Below are positions 26,819 through 36,352 of a stretch of DNA of 64,000 nucleotides, one piece after another. The number at the start of each line of letters is the position of its first letter. The first letter of the stretch is position 1. The stretch comes from Chloroflexota bacterium (lineage in GTDB: Bacteria > Chloroflexota > Anaerolineae > UBA4142), in assembly GCA_023381515.1 (NCBI GenBank), contig JAMCQI010000039.1, positions 3,668 to 67,667 of the forward strand. Reading direction: 5' to 3'. Under the pieces are notes generated by a model. The model did no database searches. It was not told the origin of the DNA and saw only the letters and a program-made list of their open reading frames with translations. The position numbers were made by a program, and so were the translations under genes.

Positions 26819-27241
26819 TCAGTATTTAAAGTTGGACTGGTCCTCGATAAAGTCTTGAAGAATGACCGCCGCGGCAATCGCATCAAGATGGCGACGCGCT
26901 TTTTTGCCCTTGGCGCCGGACTCGTGCTTCTGACGAGTTGCTTCGACCGTCGAAAGCCGCTCATCCCAAAAGATGACCGGCACGTTAAGGAGCCGCCCGA
27001 TCTGATCGCCAAAAGCCTGCGCCGCCCGAGCCTGCGGGCCGACGGTCCCGTTCATATTCCGAGGCAGTCCAATCACGAGTCGCTCCGCACCGTAACGCTT
27101 GATCCACGCGGCAACCGCCTTGGCATCTCCTTCGAACGAGGAACGAACGATCACGTCCACGGGAGTGGCGAGCCGCACCGCCGAATCCCCTGTGGCGACC
27201 CCAATGCGGCGTCCGCCTACGTCCAGACCCAGATACCTCAT
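26819..27241 (-). CDS. ruvX: Putative pre-16S rRNA nuclease / Holliday junction resolvase YqgF
   Basis: RuvX/YqgF is an RNase-H-fold nuclease that completes the 5' end of 16S rRNA. The protein starts MRYLGLDVGGRRIGVA, the first acidic motif, and continues with VIGLPRNMNGT and the WDERLSTVEA segment with further active-site residues, then HLDAIAAAVILQDF with the last catalytic aspartate. The 140 residues are normal for the family. The ATG at 27241 overlaps the stop of the upstream gene (ATGA), so translation is coupled. Confidence 0.94.
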   Translation of the reverse strand: MRYLGLDVGGRRIGVATGDSAVRLATPVDVIVRSSFEGDAKAVAAWIKRYGAERLVIGLPRNMNGTVGPQARAAQAFGDQIGRLLNVPVIFWDERLSTVEATRQKHESGAKGKKARRHLDAIAAAVILQDFIEDQSNFKY

Positions 27242-28740
27242 TTGGCGGGCACCGGTTGCGGTTCCACAAATACCGCGATCCGGAAATTGAACCAAGGCAT
27301 TCGGTTCCATCCGGCGGGGGTGATGCGAATGTCAGGAGGCTCCGCCACTGGAATGGTATCGGTGATATAGGCCTCGGCCGCCTCCGCGGACTTGCCCTGC
27401 AGGTCGCGGCTCAGGCTGCCGGCGTCCACCTGAGGCGTCCCATAGCCTGACGCAGCGAGCGTGAAGCGGAAAGCCGTGCCTTCGTACTTGCCGCCCGACA
27501 GAGATTGAATCCGCAGACCGTCGTCCAGCAATGAATAACCGGGCTTGAGCTGCTTCTCAAGCAGTGACCGCGCTAGGCTGTCGGCGTCGTCAGTGCTTGC
27601 CGCCAAGCCAATGGCAACGGCGTTGATGTGCAAATTAAGCACATCGGCCGGCTCATCCGTCGCATGATCAAAGATGGAATCGCTCGCGTCGATGATGACA
27701 GAATCCGCCGGAAGGAATTCGTTTTCCTTGAGCATCTGCTGCAAGAGAATCGTACCCTGCCGCTTGATTTGATCGAGGAGCTGCGATTGCAGCTTTTTCC
27801 GGTCGTCCTCCGTCACCACCTTGACAGGTTTCAAGCTTCCGCTCACCGTGGGCTTGGTGTTGATCACGCGAGTCGAGATGGCCAGAGCCCCCTCAATCTG
27901 GTTGATGGCCAGTTCCTTGACATTTCCGACCGGGCCTGGATCGAGCGCCTGAATTGGGGCCTCAACCCGGCTGTTAATGCCCGCCGGCAAAGTCGCCGTT
28001 GCGGTCGTCGAAAAGCGAATCGGGATTCCAGCGCTCGTCTTTACAATTGTGCCCAAGGGAATTAGAGTCTGCTCGGCGCGCAAGTTGCTAAAGAAGACGG
28101 TGCCGGTCGAGGGAGCATTTGGAACGCTCTTTTCGGTCGTCGTCTTGAGTTGTGCGGTGCCGCTGATTTCTCGTGTGATTCGGCGAGCCGTAATGGAGCG
28201 TGTCGTAGCATTCATTTGCGCAATCGTCGGGTCGGCGACGACCTCGATCGAGGCACTGAGGGGAGCGGAAGCAGCGACAATATGAACATTTGCCGCGGGG
28301 ACAAACGCGATGGCGGCAAGACAGAGGCAAAAGGTCAGCGCCACGGCGACGACGACCAGAGTCACTATTTGACGCATTCCGGAGGGCAGGCGCACGTTTG
28401 CAGCACTCGCCCATAAGGAGGGGGGCGGCGGCCCTGGACTGTCCTCGATTCCGACCGCGTCCATGCGCCACCGCGTCATTTGTGCCTGGGCCACAGAGTC
28501 AAATAGTGGGAACCCATAGCGGGCCGCACGCTCGCGCGCGTCCAGGTCGCGGGTGACGAGCGCTACCTCCGTGCCGGTGTCTTCGGCGGCACGTCGCAAC
28601 ATCTGGAGACCGCTGTCGCTTTCGAGAGCACGAGTACCACGCGGTACGACGAGGACGACATGGCTCAGTTCGGCCGCGTCGAGATGCGATCGAATGCTCG
28701 GGAGATCATCGTCTGCGTCAAGTTGGATGATTTGCTGCAT
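27238..28740 (-). CDS. Single-pass membrane protein of the 'baseplate J/gp47-like' type
   Basis: The 500-residue protein has an N-terminal cytoplasmic domain (about 1-110; it resembles a nucleotide-binding receiver with VVLVVPRGTRAL), one transmembrane helix (about 125-148) and a large exported domain. That domain has the pattern NAPSTGTVFFSNLRAEQ..IPLGTIVKT..FSTTATATLPAG..VEAPIQALDPGPVGNV, which in Chloroflexota is annotated as baseplate J/gp47. The repeated beta-rich frame of that pattern is what gives the phage name; there is no phage context here. It sits between alaS and ruvX, overlapping ruvX by four bases. Its role is unknown; a cell-surface structural or adhesive protein is possible. 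Confidence 0.7.
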   Translation of the reverse strand: MQQIIQLDADDDLPSIRSHLDAAELSHVVLVVPRGTRALESDSGLQMLRRAAEDTGTEVALVTRDLDARERAARYGFPLFDSVAQAQMTRWRMDAVGIEDSPGPPPPSLWASAANVRLPSGMRQIVTLVVVAVALTFCLCLAAIAFVPAANVHIVAASAPLSASIEVVADPTIAQMNATTRSITARRITREISGTAQLKTTTEKSVPNAPSTGTVFFSNLRAEQTLIPLGTIVKTSAGIPIRFSTTATATLPAGINSRVEAPIQALDPGPVGNVKELAINQIEGALAISTRVINTKPTVSGSLKPVKVVTEDDRKKLQSQLLDQIKRQGTILLQQMLKENEFLPADSVIIDASDSIFDHATDEPADVLNLHINAVAIGLAASTDDADSLARSLLEKQLKPGYSLLDDGLRIQSLSGGKYEGTAFRFTLAASGYGTPQVDAGSLSRDLQGKSAEAAEAYITDTIPVAEPPDIRITPAGWNRMPWFNFRIAVFVEPQPVPAK

Positions 28741-28743
28741 GAA

Positions 28744-31479
28744 TCAAGCGCGGGCGACGAGCTGGGGGACAAGTTGGAGCGCCTCGGCGAGGCGGGTGGC
28801 ATCGCGCCCACCGGCCTGCGCCAACGTGGGGCGTCCACCGCCGCCGCCGCCGACAACCTGCGCGACCGGCCGTATAAGGTTGACGGCATTGAAGCCCTTG
28901 GACACAAGATCCTGACTGACCGCGGCAATCAAATTGGGCTTGCCGTCGATCGCGGCGCCCAGGACGACAATGCCAGAGCCCATCTTGTCCCTAAACCAAT
29001 CGCTCATTTCGCGCAGCGTGTCGGCACTGGCGACCTGCACCTCGGCGGCAAGTACCGGGATCCCGTTCACATGCTGAACCTGGGCGAGCAACCGCTCCAG
29101 GTCTCTCTGAGCGAGCTCGCGTCTGAGCTGCTCGATCTCTTTGCGCTGCGCGTCATTCTCATTCATGAGCGCAAGCACTTTGTGGTCCACATCGTCAATG
29201 CCCGTACGCAAGTACGCAGCCGCCCGATCCAAATGGCCCAGACCGTCCTGAAGAAATTTCACTACACCCCGGCCGGTGACGGCCTCAATTCGGCGCACGC
29301 CGGCGCCGACACTGGATTCCGAAAGGATGTGAAAAGAACCAATCTGGCTGCTATTCGAGACGTGTGTGCCGCCGCACAATTCCTGGCTGAAAGGCGCTTC
29401 GGGCCAGCCAATTCGAACGACGCGGACCCGGTCGCCGTACTTTTCAGTGAAGAGCGCCATCGCTCCGCTCGCCACCGCCTCTTTGTAGGACGTCTCGGTG
29501 GGAACCACCGGATAGTTCGCGAGGATGGCATCGTTGACTGACTGCTCGATAAGGTCAATCTCGTCCTGAGTGAGCATGCCCGAATGCATAAAGTCAAAGC
29601 GGAATCGGTCCGGTGCGACCAGGCTTCCGGCCTGCTGGACGTGTTCGCCCAGCACATAACGCAATTCACTATGTAACAAGTGCGTAGCGGTGTGATTCCG
29701 CATAATGTCCCAGCGGCGCAGTTGGTCCACCTCGGCGGTGACCGAGTCGCCGACCCGGGGAGTCCCTTTGACGACCTTACCCACATGCACAACCAGGCCC
29801 GGGACGGGTCTTTTCATAGCCGTCACCTCGATGGCCCATTGCACGGTGCTGTCTTCCAGCTCAGCTTGAGTGGCTTCGCCCTCATAGTGAACAAGCCGGC
29901 CCACGTCGCTGACCTGCCCACCGGACTCGACGTAGAAGCAAGACTTGTCTAGCACGACTTGAACTGAATCGCCAACCTCCGAACTAGTCACGGAACGGCC
30001 ATCCCGCAGAATGGCAGCGGTCGTCGTCTCAACTTCAGTACCCGCGTAAGGATCATGGTCAACGCCACTCGACGGCAGCCGCGCCGAGGCGATCAACTGG
30101 TCCTTGAGTTCACGGTAGAACTTGTCCTCAGTCCCATCGCCCATGCCCATGGCCGATGCGGCACGCGATCGCGCGCTCTGCTCTTCCATAGCTGCGTGAA
30201 AGCCCGCTTCGTCGATCGTAAGACCGTGCTCTCGAGCGAATTCCCGCGTCAGATCGAGCGGAAACCCATAGGTATCGTGAAGGCGGAAAGCATCCTGGCC
30301 GGAAATGGTCTTGGCGCCACTCGCTGCCAGTTGGCCGACGAGTTCGTCGAGGAGAGCGGATCCGGTGCGCAGCGTCGCCTGAAACCGCTCCTCTTCCTGC
30401 AGAGTCGTTTGCAGAATGGCCTCTTGGCGCCGGACCAAGCCTGGATACGCGTCCCCCATGATCTCGGTCACCGTCGGCAGAATCTCAGTCAGAAATGGAC
30501 CGTCAAAGCCAAGGAGTTGACCATGCCGCGCGGCGCGGCGGAGGATGAGACGCAGGACATAACTGCGCCCCTCGTTACCGGGTACGACGCCGTCGGCGAT
30601 AAGGAAACTGATGGCGCGCGAGTGGTCGGCAATCACGCGGTAGGAGGCGATCCTCTCCTCCATGGTCTGGCGATCCTGTCCAAGCAGCTTGCGCGTTCGC
30701 TCAATAATAGGCTTGAACAAGTCCGTCTCATAGTTCGAATGTTTCTTTTGCAGGATGGCCGTCACGCGCTCCAGCCCCATGCCTGTGTCCACACCGGTGC
30801 GAGGGAGGGGCGTGCGCACGCCATCGGAAGATTGGTCAAACTGCATAAAGACCAGGTTCCAAACCTCGAGCCAGCGATCACACCCGTTGTCGAGAAGGAC
30901 GGAGCAGTCAGGCTGGCCGCAAGTGCAGAATTCTTTGCCCCAATCATAGTGCAATTCAGAGGTCGGCCCGCAAGGACCTGTATCGCCCATCGACCAAAAG
31001 TTGGTCTTTTCACCCATTCGGTAGACCCGAGACTCGGGGATGCCGATATCGTCGACCCATGCCCGATACGCCTCGTCGTCATCGTGAAAGACTGTAAAGA
31101 CAAGTCTCTTCTCCGGAATTCCAAGGACGTCGGTCAAGAGGCCGTAGGCGTACTTGCACGCTTCGCGCTTGAAATAGTCGCCGAAAGAGAAATTGCCGAG
31201 CATCTCGAAAAAGGTATGATGGCGCGGGGAGGGTCCGACATTCTCAAGGTCGTTGTGTTTCCCCGAGACGCGCATGCACTTTTGGGCAGTGGTGGCTCGC
31301 GAATAGGGACGTTTCTCCCGGCCGAGGAAGGTGTCCTTGAACTGAACCATGCCCGCGTTGGTGAAAAGAAGCGAGGGATCGCCGACTGGGATGAGTGAGG
31401 AACTGGCGACGACCGTATGTTTGCGACGCTTGAAATACTCGAGAAAAGTCGACCGAATTTCGTTGGATGACATTACCAT
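28744..31479 (-). CDS. alaS: Alanine--tRNA ligase
   Basis: AlaRS charges tRNA-Ala and has its own editing domain. The 911-residue protein has the class II motif 2 and 3 regions, the DTGCGPTSELHY segment, the tRNA-recognition helices, and the editing domain with HTATHLLHSEL and the CGGTHVSN zinc motif, both intact. A C-terminal C-Ala domain ends with a Gly-rich stretch (GGGGGGRP), as usual. The ATG at 31479 has an AGGA sequence at about 8 bases. A promoter at 31521-31549 drives it and probably the genes downstream (baseplate-like, ruvX, mltG, GT4). Confidence 0.96.
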   Translation of the reverse strand: MVMSSNEIRSTFLEYFKRRKHTVVASSSLIPVGDPSLLFTNAGMVQFKDTFLGREKRPYSRATTAQKCMRVSGKHNDLENVGPSPRHHTFFEMLGNFSFGDYFKREACKYAYGLLTDVLGIPEKRLVFTVFHDDDEAYRAWVDDIGIPESRVYRMGEKTNFWSMGDTGPCGPTSELHYDWGKEFCTCGQPDCSVLLDNGCDRWLEVWNLVFMQFDQSSDGVRTPLPRTGVDTGMGLERVTAILQKKHSNYETDLFKPIIERTRKLLGQDRQTMEERIASYRVIADHSRAISFLIADGVVPGNEGRSYVLRLILRRAARHGQLLGFDGPFLTEILPTVTEIMGDAYPGLVRRQEAILQTTLQEEERFQATLRTGSALLDELVGQLAASGAKTISGQDAFRLHDTYGFPLDLTREFAREHGLTIDEAGFHAAMEEQSARSRAASAMGMGDGTEDKFYRELKDQLIASARLPSSGVDHDPYAGTEVETTTAAILRDGRSVTSSEVGDSVQVVLDKSCFYVESGGQVSDVGRLVHYEGEATQAELEDSTVQWAIEVTAMKRPVPGLVVHVGKVVKGTPRVGDSVTAEVDQLRRWDIMRNHTATHLLHSELRYVLGEHVQQAGSLVAPDRFRFDFMHSGMLTQDEIDLIEQSVNDAILANYPVVPTETSYKEAVASGAMALFTEKYGDRVRVVRIGWPEAPFSQELCGGTHVSNSSQIGSFHILSESSVGAGVRRIEAVTGRGVVKFLQDGLGHLDRAAAYLRTGIDDVDHKVLALMNENDAQRKEIEQLRRELAQRDLERLLAQVQHVNGIPVLAAEVQVASADTLREMSDWFRDKMGSGIVVLGAAIDGKPNLIAAVSQDLVSKGFNAVNLIRPVAQVVGGGGGGRPTLAQAGGRDATRLAEALQLVPQLVARA

Positions 31480-31520
31480 GTGCGAGGTCCTAGCAGATGA
31501 GTATGGGATAAACAGTGGCC

Positions 31521-31549
31521 ATTGTATGCGAACACAGAGCGGATGTCAA
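31521..31549 (-). promoter_or_regulatory. Promoter of the alaS operon
   Basis: TTGACA (31549-31544) and TACAAT (31526-31521) on the minus strand have a 17-base spacer, 41 bases before the alaS ATG. No T-box or other leader is seen. Confidence 0.8.
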
Positions 31550-31634
31550 ACCATTGGGCAGATTTCAGATTTGAGATTGCAGATTGCAGATTACAAAGCG
31601 ATAGCCAATCCATTTCCGTGCAAGAGCCCCTCTA

Positions 31635-31643
31635 TGATATAAT
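31635..31643 (+). promoter_or_regulatory. Extended -10 promoter of tyrS
   Basis: TGATATAAT, an extended -10 element, lies 44 bases before the tyrS ATG. No good -35 box is placed. The stretch from 31571 to 31594 repeats ATTGCAGATT, also present near 57830. Confidence 0.6.
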
Positions 31644-31686
31644 AGGGGGCATTCGCGCAAAAGGGAAAGGGAGACAGGAGAGCAGA

Positions 31687-32892
31687 ATGGCGAAACTTGC
31701 CGTGGATGAGGTTCTCAAGCGCGGGGTGGCGGAGATCATTAGCGAGCAGAGCCTGCGCGAGCGGCTGCAAGGGGACAAGCCGCTCCGGCTCAAGATGGGT
31801 TTTGACCCGTCACGCCCATACCTGCATTTCGGGAACGCGGTCGGTATCCGGAAACTGCGCCAATTTCAAGAGCTGGGTCACAAGGTTGTCTTGATTGTCG
31901 GCGATTGGACCGCGCAGATCGGGGACCCGTCCGGACGCGACGAGACGCGCACGATGTTGAGCGCCGCGCAAGTACAAAAGAACGCCCAGACCTACATGGA
32001 CCAGTTCTTTATGCTCGTGGACCGCTCTCAAACAGAAATCCGGTGGCAGAGCGAATGGTACGGCAAGTTCACATTGGCCGACGTCTTTTATCTGACGCGC
32101 AATTTCACTCTCGCGGATATGCTCGAGCACGAGACGTTCGACAAGAGGTTCAAAGAGGGATCGCCGCTCACTCTTACCGAACTGATGTATCCTGCCCTAC
32201 AGGGGTACGACTCAGTCGCCATTGATGCGGATGTCGAGTTCGGAGGGACAGACCAGAAATTCAACATCCTGGCGGGCCGCCGGTTGCAGTCTCGTTTGGG
32301 CAAAACTCCGCAGGAAGTGTTTCTTGTCCCTCTGCTCATCGGGACGGACGGCCGGAAAATGGGCAAATCGTTCGACAATACGGTAGATTTGCTGGCGACT
32401 CCCGCCGACCAGTACGGCAAGATCATGTCCCTCGCGGACAACGCCATTCCCGAATACTTTACCCTTCTGACCAACGTGCCGAAACCGGACATCGATGAAA
32501 TGAAGCAAGCGATGCAAGCCGGTACGGTCAACCCGCGCGATCTCAAGATGCGGCTAGGGCGCGAGATCGTGACCGAGTTCCACGGACCGGAGGCGGCGCG
32601 GGAGGCAGAGCAAGAGTTCGTGCAGGTTTTTCAAAAGCGCGAGCTGCCCTCGGATATGCCTACTTTTTCTATCCGGCTGCCCATCCAGATCATCGACCTG
32701 CTGCTCGCGGCGAATGTGGCCGAGTCCAGGAGCGCGGCACGCCGCCTCATCGTTCAAGGCGGGGTACGAATAGACGATCAAGTGATCACGAACACGGAGC
32801 AGGTGATTTCTGCAAAGGATGCGATCTTGAGAGTCGGCAGAAGGCGCTTTTTGCACCTCGTGCCTGAGGAACAAGATCGGCAGGCCGGATAG
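31687..32892 (+). CDS. tyrS: Tyrosine--tRNA ligase
   Basis: TyrRS activates tyrosine and charges tRNA-Tyr. The 401-residue protein has the class I motifs LHFGN (variant of HIGH) near residue 44 and KMGKS (variant of KMSKS), the DQKFNIL segment, and a C-terminal S4 RNA-binding domain (ESRSAARRLIVQGGVRIDD). Length and the KMGKS variant fit the TyrS2-like branch. The ATG at 31687 with AGGAGA upstream is chosen rather than an open frame beginning at 31522 that reads through the promoter. Confidence 0.95.
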   Translation: MAKLAVDEVLKRGVAEIISEQSLRERLQGDKPLRLKMGFDPSRPYLHFGNAVGIRKLRQFQELGHKVVLIVGDWTAQIGDPSGRDETRTMLSAAQVQKNAQTYMDQFFMLVDRSQTEIRWQSEWYGKFTLADVFYLTRNFTLADMLEHETFDKRFKEGSPLTLTELMYPALQGYDSVAIDADVEFGGTDQKFNILAGRRLQSRLGKTPQEVFLVPLLIGTDGRKMGKSFDNTVDLLATPADQYGKIMSLADNAIPEYFTLLTNVPKPDIDEMKQAMQAGTVNPRDLKMRLGREIVTEFHGPEAAREAEQEFVQVFQKRELPSDMPTFSIRLPIQIIDLLLAANVAESRSAARRLIVQGGVRIDDQVITNTEQVISAKDAILRVGRRRFLHLVPEEQDRQAG

Positions 32893-32965
32893 CCACGCCG
32901 TTCGCTAGTTGGGCGATCAGGCAATCGCGAGGCACCTTCCGGCAAATCGGAGAGGTGCCTTGCTT

Positions 32966-34882
32966 TTATTTATGGGCACAAGCACATGGCACGGAGCTAG
33001 ACGCATCACAGTGCGTATCGACCTGTACGGATTTGATCGCGATATCGGCCGTGGTCGCTACGGGGTCGAGGCGAAGTCGTGTGATGTGATCGTCCATGAG
33101 CAGCATGCCGGTCTTGGCCAGATCGACGCGGTAGGTGTGGAACTGGCCATCCGCCGGGCCGGAGAAAGACTGCTTGAGCGCGGGTGAAAAGTCGCCTTGA
33201 TCCTTGGTCATCCAGTAGACTTCGCCGTAAAACGTTGGCTGCTTGGCGCTCACTCGCATGGTGATCTCGATGTCCCCGATTCTCAGCGAGGGAATGTCAA
33301 TCTCCGGGCTGCCCATGAACGGATCGTTCCCCGTCGATCGCATCACAAGCGAGCTTTCGACGTTCTTCGCGCCCTCAAGCTGGTTCCACGGTTCCCAGCC
33401 CTGGGCGTCACTTGCCATATTCCATGTTACCATCGGCTGTGAGACATTCGAGCAGCTTTTACGCGCTTGCAGTGCGGCCATGAGATCCGGCCGCTCCGCG
33501 ACGCGTCGATGATCGACTGAGAAAAAATAGGTATGGTCCAAATTGTCGAGCCAGAGAGGAAAGCCTTTGAATTTGCTCGCCTGGAGATTGGGATTTCCAT
33601 ATAGAATCATGTTTGCCTCGCGGAAACCCGCCCCAAACACAGGCGGACCCTCGGGCACCGCGTCGGGCACGCCCACAAAGACCAGGCGGGCGTCGGAAGG
33701 AAACGTCGGATAGAGTTCCTTGGTCCCTTGCAGGATCGCTTCCGCCACCTGACTCGCACGCGTGTACGCTTGATTGCGCGAGTATAGCGACCAGCCATAG
33801 ACGACAATCACACCGATCAGTCCGAGCTGCGCTACTCGCCGGACTAGTGCCACTCTCTGCGTCAAAAGACACTGGAACACCACTGCCAGCAGCAGAGCGA
33901 TTCCAAACGAAGGAATATAGAAGGATCGATCCGAGACGCCTCCTACGAGGGTGGGGATAAGGGTGACGGGGATCCACACCAAGGCGAACAGCACAATCGG
34001 CCGAAAGCGGAAAGCAACCAGTAAGGCCAAGGCTAGGAGCAGCGTCAGGCCAAGGACTAGGTCGAGGTTGACGTCCCAGCTTCGGAACAAGGGGTCAAAC
34101 GCGCGGAGGAGGTTGAATTTCGCGTAATAGCCCCAGCCCTCCGGCGCCAATTCCATCCCGCGATAGCCATGGCCAAAGTAGATAAAACGCAGAGCCACGA
34201 TGATGCCAAAGGGGACGTATCCCGCCGCCAGGCGCAGAGCGCTCTTCCAATCGTGCGGCCGGTCCATCACGTCGTACAAGAACAACATCCCAGGAAGCGT
34301 GAGCGCCGTCTCTTTCGACGAGATCGCCCAGATGTATGCCCCTAATGTGACGAGATAGAACCAAAATGCCGCCCTCTTGCGATACAGGATGTAAAAGATG
34401 AATCCGAGGAAAAAGTACATCCCGCTCATTACATCGTAATTGGCGGCCACCCACGACACAGCTTCCGCATGGACGGGCATTACGGCAAAAAGGACAGCCG
34501 CTATCCCGGCGGTCGACTTGTTGCGCGTTAATTGGTAGGTGAGAATTGAGGCGGCAAATGAGGCAGCGAAATGAAAAAGCAGGCTCGTAATGTGGTAGCC
34601 AAAGGGCGCGAGTCCAAAGGTAACATAGTTCAGAAACCAAAAGAGGTTGCCTGCCGGCCGGAACACTGCATAGTTGACAACCCCTCCGATAAACCACTTG
34701 GCCCAATCCTGACCGTGCAACAAGGGCTGTAGGTCGAAATGGAGGAATTTGAGAAAGGTGAAATCATCGCTGTTGAACGAGGCGATGGCGAGCGGGCTGT
34801 AGACCAGACAGATGAGGACCAAAAGCACCAGAGCCAGCGAGCGCCATGAGTTCGCCTTGAGAGCGCGGGACCAATCCGTCAC
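32966..34882 (-). CDS. GT-C-fold polytopic membrane protein with an extracytoplasmic C-terminal domain
   Basis: The protein resembles dolichol-phosphate-mannose-type glycosyltransferases: about 12 hydrophobic segments in the first 430 residues, with a first loop carrying the acidic pair SFNSDDF after the first helix, as GT-C enzymes have their catalytic acids there. HAEAVSWVAANYDVMSG and FAVMPVHAEAV are in the next loop. The last 230 or so residues are soluble, possibly lectin-like, and follow a segment with PDAVPEGPPV. The start is set at GTG 34882 behind GGAG because a strong promoter at 34950-34977 excludes the longer frame. Substrate unknown; a glycosyltransferase acting on exported polymers is the likeliest reading. 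Confidence 0.7.
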   Translation of the reverse strand: MTDWSRALKANSWRSLALVLLVLICLVYSPLAIASFNSDDFTFLKFLHFDLQPLLHGQDWAKWFIGGVVNYAVFRPAGNLFWFLNYVTFGLAPFGYHITSLLFHFAASFAASILTYQLTRNKSTAGIAAVLFAVMPVHAEAVSWVAANYDVMSGMYFFLGFIFYILYRKRAAFWFYLVTLGAYIWAISSKETALTLPGMLFLYDVMDRPHDWKSALRLAAGYVPFGIIVALRFIYFGHGYRGMELAPEGWGYYAKFNLLRAFDPLFRSWDVNLDLVLGLTLLLALALLVAFRFRPIVLFALVWIPVTLIPTLVGGVSDRSFYIPSFGIALLLAVVFQCLLTQRVALVRRVAQLGLIGVIVVYGWSLYSRNQAYTRASQVAEAILQGTKELYPTFPSDARLVFVGVPDAVPEGPPVFGAGFREANMILYGNPNLQASKFKGFPLWLDNLDHTYFFSVDHRRVAERPDLMAALQARKSCSNVSQPMVTWNMASDAQGWEPWNQLEGAKNVESSLVMRSTGNDPFMGSPEIDIPSLRIGDIEITMRVSAKQPTFYGEVYWMTKDQGDFSPALKQSFSGPADGQFHTYRVDLAKTGMLLMDDHITRLRLDPVATTADIAIKSVQVDTHCDASSSVPCACAHK

Positions 34883-34949
34883 GAGTCTCTTCTCCACTGG
34901 GCGGTTGGGTGGAATCACACTTGGAGGGGGTGCAAGAGGCACGCGGTAG

Positions 34950-34977
34950 AGTATACGTTGAGAGCAAGAATTGTCAA
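34950..34977 (-). promoter_or_regulatory. Promoter of the GT-C gene
   Basis: TTGACA (34977-34972) and TATACT (34955-34950) on the minus strand are 16 bases apart. The first box touches the T-run of the moeA terminator. Confidence 0.8.
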
Positions 34978-35022
34978 AAACGTGGGTGGTCCTCGGCGAA
35001 AAAGACGCCGAAAACCACCCAC
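34976..35022 (-). terminator. Terminator of the molybdenum cofactor operon
   Basis: A 9-bp stem (34982-34990 with 35014-35022) and an inner CGGCG/CGCCG pair form a hairpin followed on the minus strand by GTTTTTG. It lies 37 bases after the moeA stop. Confidence 0.8.
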
Positions 35023-35058
35023 TCGCAATCAAAACACTTCCACCATGCGGCGAAATGA

Positions 35059-36333
35059 TCAGAGGTCCGTTTCGGGCCAGTCGAGCATCTGGACGTCGAC
35101 GGTCTCGCCCGGGGGCACGGTCCCGACGTTTTCGGGGATCACCAAGAGGCCATTCGCGCGGGAGAGTGAGGTCAAAATGCCGGAGCCTTGCTCCCCTGTC
35201 GTGCGGGCGACGATCCGCCCATTTTCCTTGCCGACGTGAACGCGGATGAAATTGCGCCGATTCGAATCATTCGTCGCCTGATCCAAGAGGACCGCGCGCA
35301 CGGTCGGGCGGGTGAATTTAGTCTTGCCGAGCATCGTCAAAATCGCGGCCCGGGCAAACATCTCGAACGATACCATAGCGCTCACCGGATTGCCAGGGAG
35401 GCCCAAAAGCGGCACGCCTGGCCCTCCCTCTTTCCGCAGAATGCCGAAAGCCAGCGGCTTGCCGGGTTTCATCCTGACCTGCCAGAATTGTATTTCCCCC
35501 TCCGAACTTAGCACATCCTTGACCATGTCATAGTCGCCGACTGACACGCCGGCGCTTGTTATGAAAAGATCCGCTTGCTGGTCGAGACCTGACTTGATCT
35601 TGGCCTTTAAATCCTGGATATTGTCACGCGCAATCCCCAAGCGGATGGGAATACCCCCGACTTTGGTGACAGCGGCCGCGTTCGTGTATTCGTTCGAGTT
35701 CCGAATCTTGCCCGGGGTCACCGGATCTGTCACGTCGACGAGTTCATCGCCGGTAGCAAGGATCGCGACGCGCGGCCTGCGGTGGACCAGTACCTGCGCC
35801 TGGCCGATGGACGCGAGCACTCCTATTTCCGATGGACGTATCACGGTACCCTTGGGCAAAACGACTTTGCCCTTGCGGATATCCTCGCCGGCGCCGCGAA
35901 CATTGTCCCCCTGTTTGATTGCCTTCAGTATCTCAACCGTCCCATGCCCCTTGCCGGCCCCCCGCGTCTGGGCACCCTCGGAGGTTTCTTCGAACCGAAC
36001 CACGGTATCTGCGCCTGGCGGAAGGACCGCACCCGTCATGATTCGGACCGCAGTGCCTGGCTCGACTGTCCGGTCGGGCATGTACCCGGCCGCCAGGTCG
36101 CCGATCACGCGCAGTGTCACGGGATGCTCCTGCGAGGCGTTTACGATGTCGGCCGCACGAACCGCATAGCCATCCATCGCCGAATTGTCCAAGGGCGGCA
36201 CATTCATATCGGCGAGGACATCCTCCGCCAGAACGCGATCCAGCGCTTCCAACAGCGCGACGCGTTCGGGTGCCAGGGGCGAGAAATGCTTCAACACGTA
36301 TGCAAGAGCTTCTTCGACACTAATCATACTCAT
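35059..36333 (-). CDS. moeA: Molybdopterin molybdenumtransferase
   Basis: MoeA inserts molybdate into adenylylated molybdopterin. The 424-residue protein has the family order: N-terminal domain with PPLDNSAMDGYAV, the MoCF_biosynth fold with ILATGDELV and ITSAGVSVGDYDMV, KPGKPLAFG, GLPGNPVSAM and a C-terminal domain IV. The ATG at 36333 follows AAGGAG at 6 bases; an alternative start at 36360 lacks such a site. It is the last gene of the LON-domain/mobA/fdhD/moeA unit on the minus strand. Confidence 0.95.
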   Translation of the reverse strand: MSMISVEEALAYVLKHFSPLAPERVALLEALDRVLAEDVLADMNVPPLDNSAMDGYAVRAADIVNASQEHPVTLRVIGDLAAGYMPDRTVEPGTAVRIMTGAVLPPGADTVVRFEETSEGAQTRGAGKGHGTVEILKAIKQGDNVRGAGEDIRKGKVVLPKGTVIRPSEIGVLASIGQAQVLVHRRPRVAILATGDELVDVTDPVTPGKIRNSNEYTNAAAVTKVGGIPIRLGIARDNIQDLKAKIKSGLDQQADLFITSAGVSVGDYDMVKDVLSSEGEIQFWQVRMKPGKPLAFGILRKEGGPGVPLLGLPGNPVSAMVSFEMFARAAILTMLGKTKFTRPTVRAVLLDQATNDSNRRNFIRVHVGKENGRIVARTTGEQGSGILTSLSRANGLLVIPENVGTVPPGETVDVQMLDWPETDL

Positions 36334-36352
36334 AAACCACTCCTTGAAATCT

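Noticed and set aside
27238..28740. Prophage remnant suggested by the baseplate J/gp47 similarity
   Set aside because: The neighbours are alaS, ruvX and mltG; no other phage gene is present and the protein has a membrane anchor.
31561..31600. ATTGCAGATTGCAGATT run in the tyrS leader as a riboswitch or T-box
   Set aside because: No T-box core sequence or terminator is present; a similar short run near 57830 suggests a simple dispersed repeat.
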